Part shown: positions 12,503 through 16,427 of the stretch, piece by piece
How positions within the stretch are numbered: position 1 is the first letter of the stretch
Layout of the letters: each line of letters opens with the position of its first letter
Source: an uncultured Rikenellaceae bacterium
Lineage (GTDB): Bacteria > Bacteroidota > Bacteroidia > Bacteroidales > Rikenellaceae
Direction of reading: 5' to 3'
DNA: 16,427 bases
NCBI GenBank assembly: GCA_947074135.1
Contig: CAMTOL010000022.1
Location: 1-16,427, forward strand
Translations under genes and position numbers: made by a program
Notes under the pieces: model-generated
Told to the model about the DNA's origin: nothing
What the model saw: the letters and a program-made list of their open reading frames with translations, nothing else
Databases searched by the model: none

Positions 12503-14485
12503 TTAGAAACTGACTTTCACTGTAAGAAAAAAGCTGCGTGGAGGCATCGGACGACGCAAAACACCATAATAACGAGCATCATATAGATTACGACATTCGC
12601 CCCTAACACTCAAAAACGACCAAGGCGAGTACTCTAAACTTAACGAATGAATATCATAAGCCGAAATCATAGCCACACTATTTTTATCGGCACTTGTCGC
12701 ACTCTTCTTCTCACTCTCACCCTCAACTCTATAACTGAGCATCAAATTGCGCCAAGTTCCACTAATCCTACCTGCACCACTAAAGAGCGGCACAAAGGGC
12801 AACTGTTGCCACTGTGCAAAGTCGTTACTACTGGTTGGCTTTCCTACACTTGCCGTCCTCGTCAAGTTCACTACCCCACTAACCTCCAAACTCCAATCTC
12901 GACTAAAACTATGATTAAAAGAGGCTTGAAACTCCGCACCTACGGACAACACCTGACGAAGATTGGTCGGCGTCCAATATTGAGCGTGAGTTGGCAACCA
13001 CACTATCCAATCATCAATCAACGAAGCGTAAGCATTAAATCCAACTCTAAAACGTTTATCTCTATAATTTAGCCCCAACTCGGTAGTTGTTCCACGCTCT
13101 TGTTTTAGGTCGGGATTTCCACCAGGTGTATAGTACATATCTTGGAGCGATGCAAAATGTTCGTTATAACCAACCCTAAAAAAAACCTCAAGTGGTTGAA
13201 TCGGCATATAAGCCACTGAGGCACTCCCTGTTCCATAGAAAACTCCTCCAACAATACCCAAACGCCCCATCAAAGAGGTTGACCACTGCTTGCTCCACTG
13301 CGCCTGCCAACTCACATTTTGCGAAAACTCGGCACGCGAGCTATTAAAACCTGTTTCTCGCACACTCTCACTACTCTGTGCGCTCTGAACCAGAGCCGAT
13401 GTTTGTGTTGTAAAACTATGCTTTTCAAAGTAATTAAACCCAAGTGTCACACCGCCTTGCAGTGTTCGACCAAACGAACGAGAGTCAATATATGGCACAT
13501 AAATATCTGAACGGAGATTTTGTTGCAAGAAACTATTGCCTTCCAATGTCCCACCCAACATTGCCTCAATGGTTAGGTGTTCGCCAAAACGACGATAGTT
13601 AAGAACTCCACGAGCCGAACGATCTGAACTGTGTGTTGTGTTGGTGTTTAGCGGTCCTTCGTATGTGGTAAGTTGAGGTAGATTTCGCCAATTATCGACC
13701 AGCATAACCGAAGCCGAAAGTAGTTGACTGTAAGGCATACGAACAAAGAAATCTTGCGTCAGAGCAATATTTTTGTAATCCGCACCTACATTATGTTGCG
13801 TTGGACGATAGTCTGGTCTTGAGGGGTCGATAATATCACGATTTATGAACTCAAAATCGTTGAGCGAATAGTTATAAATAAACTTTGTAGAACTCTGAAA
13901 ACTTTTGTTTCCTGCCCTAATTGCTGCCACTGCATCGAAAGAGCTGAAACTCCCGACTCCAGCAGTCACACCAACTCGAAACGGTTTGCTCCAATCAGGA
14001 CGACTGCTCATATCTACTACTCCACCCAAAGCCCCATCGCCATAAGCAATTGCGCTCACACCCGGAGCAACACTAACCCTATCGACGCTTGAGGCTGGAA
14101 GCAACGAAAAATCGACATCACCTACAACAGCTGAGTTTATCTTCATTGAGTTCCAGTAAAGAGAAGTATGGGTTGATGAGGCACCTCGAAACGAAACGCT
14201 TTGGCGCTGTCCTCGACCATAGTCACGCACCAGCACCGGAGTAGCCTCTCTTAGCAATTCGCCAACAGAGTTTCCCACCGAGCTTTTCATCGCTACACTA
14301 TCGACCGTAAACAAAAGTCCTAGTTTCGACACACTCTTACCACGTCCCACTACTTCAACCTTATCGACAAAGATTGTATCTTTCTCGCCACCAACCACAC
14401 ACACAACTCCTTTAGCCGCCGTAAATTGCAATAAAAACGGTAGCAATGCCACTACGGACAATAATCTTGATAATTTAGCACTCAT
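12503..14485 (-). CDS. TonB-dependent outer-membrane receptor (BtuB-like)
   Basis: A 22-stranded-barrel-type outer-membrane transporter powered through TonB. From the ATG at 14485 it has 660 residues and begins with a signal peptide (MSAKLSRLLSVVALLPFLLQ, cleavage probably after FTAA). A TonB-box-like DTIFVDKVEVVGRG follows, then the plug domain (about 45-160), with LREATPVLVRDYGRGQRQSVSFRGASS and the IAYGDGALGGVVDMSS segment that closes the plug. The barrel continues to the C terminus, with the typical NLYDARYYGV stretch and a final Phe. The frame extends to a TTG at 14527, but the signal peptide fixes the ATG. There is no carboxypeptidase-like N-terminal extension and no SusD partner, so a polysaccharide-utilisation locus is unlikely. 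Size and plug resemble BtuB/siderophore receptors; the ligand (cobalamin, iron chelate or other) cannot be told. It lies downstream of the NtrY-like kinase on the same strand. Confidence 0.92.
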   Translation of the reverse strand: MSAKLSRLLSVVALLPFLLQFTAAKGVVCVVGGEKDTIFVDKVEVVGRGKSVSKLGLLFTVDSVAMKSSVGNSVGELLREATPVLVRDYGRGQRQSVSFRGASSTHTSLYWNSMKINSAVVGDVDFSLLPASSVDRVSVAPGVSAIAYGDGALGGVVDMSSRPDWSKPFRVGVTAGVGSFSSFDAVAAIRAGNKSFQSSTKFIYNYSLNDFEFINRDIIDPSRPDYRPTQHNVGADYKNIALTQDFFVRMPYSQLLSASVMLVDNWRNLPQLTTYEGPLNTNTTHSSDRSARGVLNYRRFGEHLTIEAMLGGTLEGNSFLQQNLRSDIYVPYIDSRSFGRTLQGGVTLGFNYFEKHSFTTQTSALVQSAQSSESVRETGFNSSRAEFSQNVSWQAQWSKQWSTSLMGRLGIVGGVFYGTGSASVAYMPIQPLEVFFRVGYNEHFASLQDMYYTPGGNPDLKQERGTTTELGLNYRDKRFRVGFNAYASLIDDWIVWLPTHAQYWTPTNLRQVLSVGAEFQASFNHSFSRDWSLEVSGVVNLTRTASVGKPTSSNDFAQWQQLPFVPLFSGAGRISGTWRNLMLSYRVEGESEKKSATSADKNSVAMISAYDIHSLSLEYSPWSFLSVRGECRNLYDARYYGVLRRPMPPRSFFLTVKVSF

Positions 14486-14576
14486 ATTGGGTACAAATGT
14501 ACTTAGATTAATTAATACAACCCTCAAAGCAACATTAAATTACCAACATTTTATTTTCATATACATTCTTCGACTC

Positions 14577-16427
14577 TCAATTGGCTAGAGGAAGTGTCAC
14601 CACAAATAGAGCACCACCAAGTTCAGAATTATATCCTTTGATATCGCCTCCCAAACTATCGATAACACCTCTACAAATTGCCAATCCAAGTCCTGAACCA
14701 CGGCTTTTGGTCGAAAAATTAGGCTCAAACATTCTCGCCAGCACGTCATCTTCGATGCCATTGCCGTTATCCTCTATCTCAATAATAGCCTTATCTTCAA
14801 CGCACTTCAATTTAACACGAATAAAACAAACCTTCTCCTCAGTAGCCTCCATTGCATTCTTTATCAGGTTGACAATAACTCGCGAAAGCGCAGCATAATC
14901 AGCCTTAACACTCACTCTACCCTGAACCTGCAAACCAAAACTAATATTCACATCATCTCGAACTGAATAAAGACTGACTGTGTTGGACAATAACTCCACC
15001 AGATCGACTGTTGTAATTACGTTTGTTGGCACACGCGACATATCTGAAAACTCCGATGCAATTCTTGTAAGAACATCAATTTGTTCAAGTAGAACTTCAA
15101 GAGTTGAGTCCAGATATTCGTTAGAATTATCGGGGTTATGTTTTTTATAGCGTTGCAACATCTGAATCTTGAGCCGCATAGGAGTAAGAGGATTTTTGAT
15201 TTCGTGAGCAACCTGCCTTGCCATCTCACGCCAAGCACCCTCTCGTTCACTCTTTGCCACCGATTGAAGATTAGACTCCATATAATCAATAAGTTGATTA
15301 TACTGAACAATAATAGCTCCCACCTCATTATCGAGCCTCACATTACTGTCTATCTTGATTTTAGACATCCTTCCTATACCTCCTAACTCTTTATAGAGAA
15401 CACCTAAAGGTCGGGTAATTATCCAATAAAAGAAATAAGAGATTGATATCGTTACCAGAAAAACGATAATAAAAACATAAAAAATCGAATTTAATTGTTC
15501 GTATTGGTAAAATGCCTGAACTGAATTATTGACAACAACAGAGAGATAGCCTGAGGCGCAATCGCACTTTTCACCCGAACTAAGAATACCACTCAACCTA
15601 TTATTGCAGCGTTCTACCATATCCAAACTATCACATCGTGGATAGTAAATAGGCACACAGCTCGACCTAAAGCAGATACCATTCTGGTCACTCCTACCCT
15701 CTATATAGGACTTATCTTGATACTTTATCTCATTTATATAACTAATGCCAAGATATTTAATCGACAAATAACTTTGTACCTCAGAAACATTAGTACCATT
15801 ATTATCAAAAATATTTATATCCACATTATATATTTCTCGAGCGTTATCAAGCCAAGTAAATATTAACTGTTTTTGATCTTCTACTGGCAAATCATAAAAA
15901 ACTTCATTACGATTGATGTAATTATTAAGACTCTCTTTGAGTTGAAAAGTGGTAATACGCAATTCATCGCTTTTCTTGCTAAATTGGAACATTCCAATAA
16001 ACTGATAAACCATAAACCACATAATTCCTAATGAGAGTACAACGGTAACAAAAAGCACAGCACGACCTTTATAGAGTAAACTTCGATAGTTATAGAAATA
16101 GAGTATTTTTTTACCCCCAATCTGCAAAATCAAAGAACAGAGCGCTAGAATTACGATAAAAAGATAGCACCAAAAGGCGACGATTTGCAACCAAGTAACT
16201 TTGAGTAGCGAAACTATTATCAGCGCATCATCTGCCTCGCGAGTCGATGTAAAATAGTAACACGTTGAATTAGCTACATCATCAATACCACCATTGTTAT
16301 TTGATATCTCGAGCAGAGTATTGTGTCCCAAATAGCTATATTTAGAGGTAATCACTCTATTGCCATTTATCACATCACAGCCAATCAACTTTGGATGCGG
16401 CTCTTTCTTCTTATTCTCCCAATCAAA
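14577..16427 (-). CDS. NtrY-like membrane sensor histidine kinase, 5' end outside the window
   Basis: The frame is open from the right edge to the TGA at 14577-14579, with 616 codons visible and no stop before the edge. The only in-frame start-like codon near the edge is a TTG at 16388 in mid-domain, so the gene is truncated by the window. Numbering from the edge: hydrophobic segments at about 75-101, 124-147 and 316-337; an extracytoplasmic domain between the last two; a HAMP-like linker (about 338-388); the H box MARQVAHEIKNPLTPMRLKI with His408; N box NLIKNAMEA (from 520); DNGNG (553-557); and GSGLGL (577-582). All catalytic boxes are intact. The VAHEIKNPLTPM pattern is that of NtrY-type kinases. 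The extracytoplasmic domain holds six cysteines (252, 257, 265, 274, 288, 290), described under findings. A cognate NtrC-like regulator, if any, is outside the window. Confidence 0.93.
   Translation of the reverse strand, partial: FDWENKKKEPHPKLIGCDVINGNRVITSKYSYLGHNTLLEISNNNGGIDDVANSTCYYFTSTREADDALIIVSLLKVTWLQIVAFWCYLFIVILALCSLILQIGGKKILYFYNYRSLLYKGRAVLFVTVVLSLGIMWFMVYQFIGMFQFSKKSDELRITTFQLKESLNNYINRNEVFYDLPVEDQKQLIFTWLDNAREIYNVDINIFDNNGTNVSEVQSYLSIKYLGISYINEIKYQDKSYIEGRSDQNGICFRSSCVPIYYPRCDSLDMVERCNNRLSGILSSGEKCDCASGYLSVVVNNSVQAFYQYEQLNSIFYVFIIVFLVTISISYFFYWIITRPLGVLYKELGGIGRMSKIKIDSNVRLDNEVGAIIVQYNQLIDYMESNLQSVAKSEREGAWREMARQVAHEIKNPLTPMRLKIQMLQRYKKHNPDNSNEYLDSTLEVLLEQIDVLTRIASEFSDMSRVPTNVITTVDLVELLSNTVSLYSVRDDVNISFGLQVQGRVSVKADYAALSRVIVNLIKNAMEATEEKVCFIRVKLKCVEDKAIIEIEDNGNGIEDDVLARMFEPNFSTKSRGSGLGLAICRGVIDSLGGDIKGYNSELGGALFVVTLPLAN

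Noticed and set aside
12483..12506. CTAATA/TATTAG hairpin as terminator of the TonB-dependent receptor
   Set aside because: Only six base pairs with a 12-nt loop in AT-rich DNA and a T-run not directly adjacent; too weak.
14486..14527. Upstream TTG start for the TonB-dependent receptor
   Set aside because: The ATG at 14485 begins a clean signal peptide; the extra 14 residues would bury it.
14494..14528. TACATTTG promoter for the TonB-dependent receptor
   Set aside because: The -7 box is only 8 nt from the ATG, implying a leaderless mRNA, and the possible -33 TTTG is 23 nt away; not strong enough to list.
16386..16388. TTG as the true start of the NtrY-like kinase
   Set aside because: The frame stays open to the window edge and the region is the middle of an extracytoplasmic domain, so the gene is simply cut by the window.

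Overview
The window looks like chromosomal DNA of a Bacteroidales-type bacterium (phylum Bacteroidota), possibly a Rikenellaceae/Alistipes-like or related gut lineage; the genus is only a guess. The reasons are the Bacteroidota form of PurM (393 residues), Na+-translocating NQR genes, a TonB-dependent receptor, a membrane-anchored LytTR regulator, promoters of the TTTG-N19-21-TAnnTTTG type, and almost no Shine-Dalgarno sequences. Coding DNA is moderately AT-rich and intergenic DNA is strongly AT-rich.

Layout, left to right. Positions 1-153 (minus) hold the first 51 codons of a glycine C-acetyltransferase (kbl), cut by the window edge. Divergent from it is recG (356-2485, plus), which can only start at a TTG codon. 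Next comes an orphan cytosolic PAS-type histidine kinase with a four-cysteine motif (2666-3724, plus). It converges on a four-helix membrane LytTR regulator (3750-4505, minus). A 103-residue MotA/TolQ/ExbB-like membrane protein (4624-4935, plus) is divergent from the regulator, and the two -7 promoter boxes overlap. A 340-nt non-coding stretch rich in perfect hairpins follows, then a small heat-shock protein gene (5276-5713, minus).

The core is the nqrABCDE cluster (10951 down to 6065, minus), five of the six subunits of the Na+-pumping NADH:quinone oxidoreductase. nqrF, which carries the NADH-oxidising FAD/2Fe-2S subunit and normally comes last, is absent. Instead nqrE runs into a 126-bp palindromic element that supplies its stop codon. 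This is followed by a consensus promoter, a short (about 97 nt) interval and a strong intrinsic terminator, and only then by the heat-shock gene. That interval could encode a small RNA or an attenuated leader. purM (11136-12317, minus) lies upstream of nqrA with its own consensus promoter. Further upstream are a BtuB-like TonB-dependent receptor (12503-14485) and an NtrY-like membrane histidine kinase (14577 to the right edge), which is open at its 5' end and carries a six-cysteine insertion in its extracytoplasmic domain.

Functionally the window mixes housekeeping genes (recG, purM, kbl, NQR respiration) with sensory and envelope genes. No mobile element with a transposase, no CRISPR array and no RNA gene of a known family was seen. 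The strongest candidates for something undescribed are the nqrE-hsp20 spacer, the overlapping LytTR/mini-ExbB promoters, and the two cysteine-rich sensor kinases.
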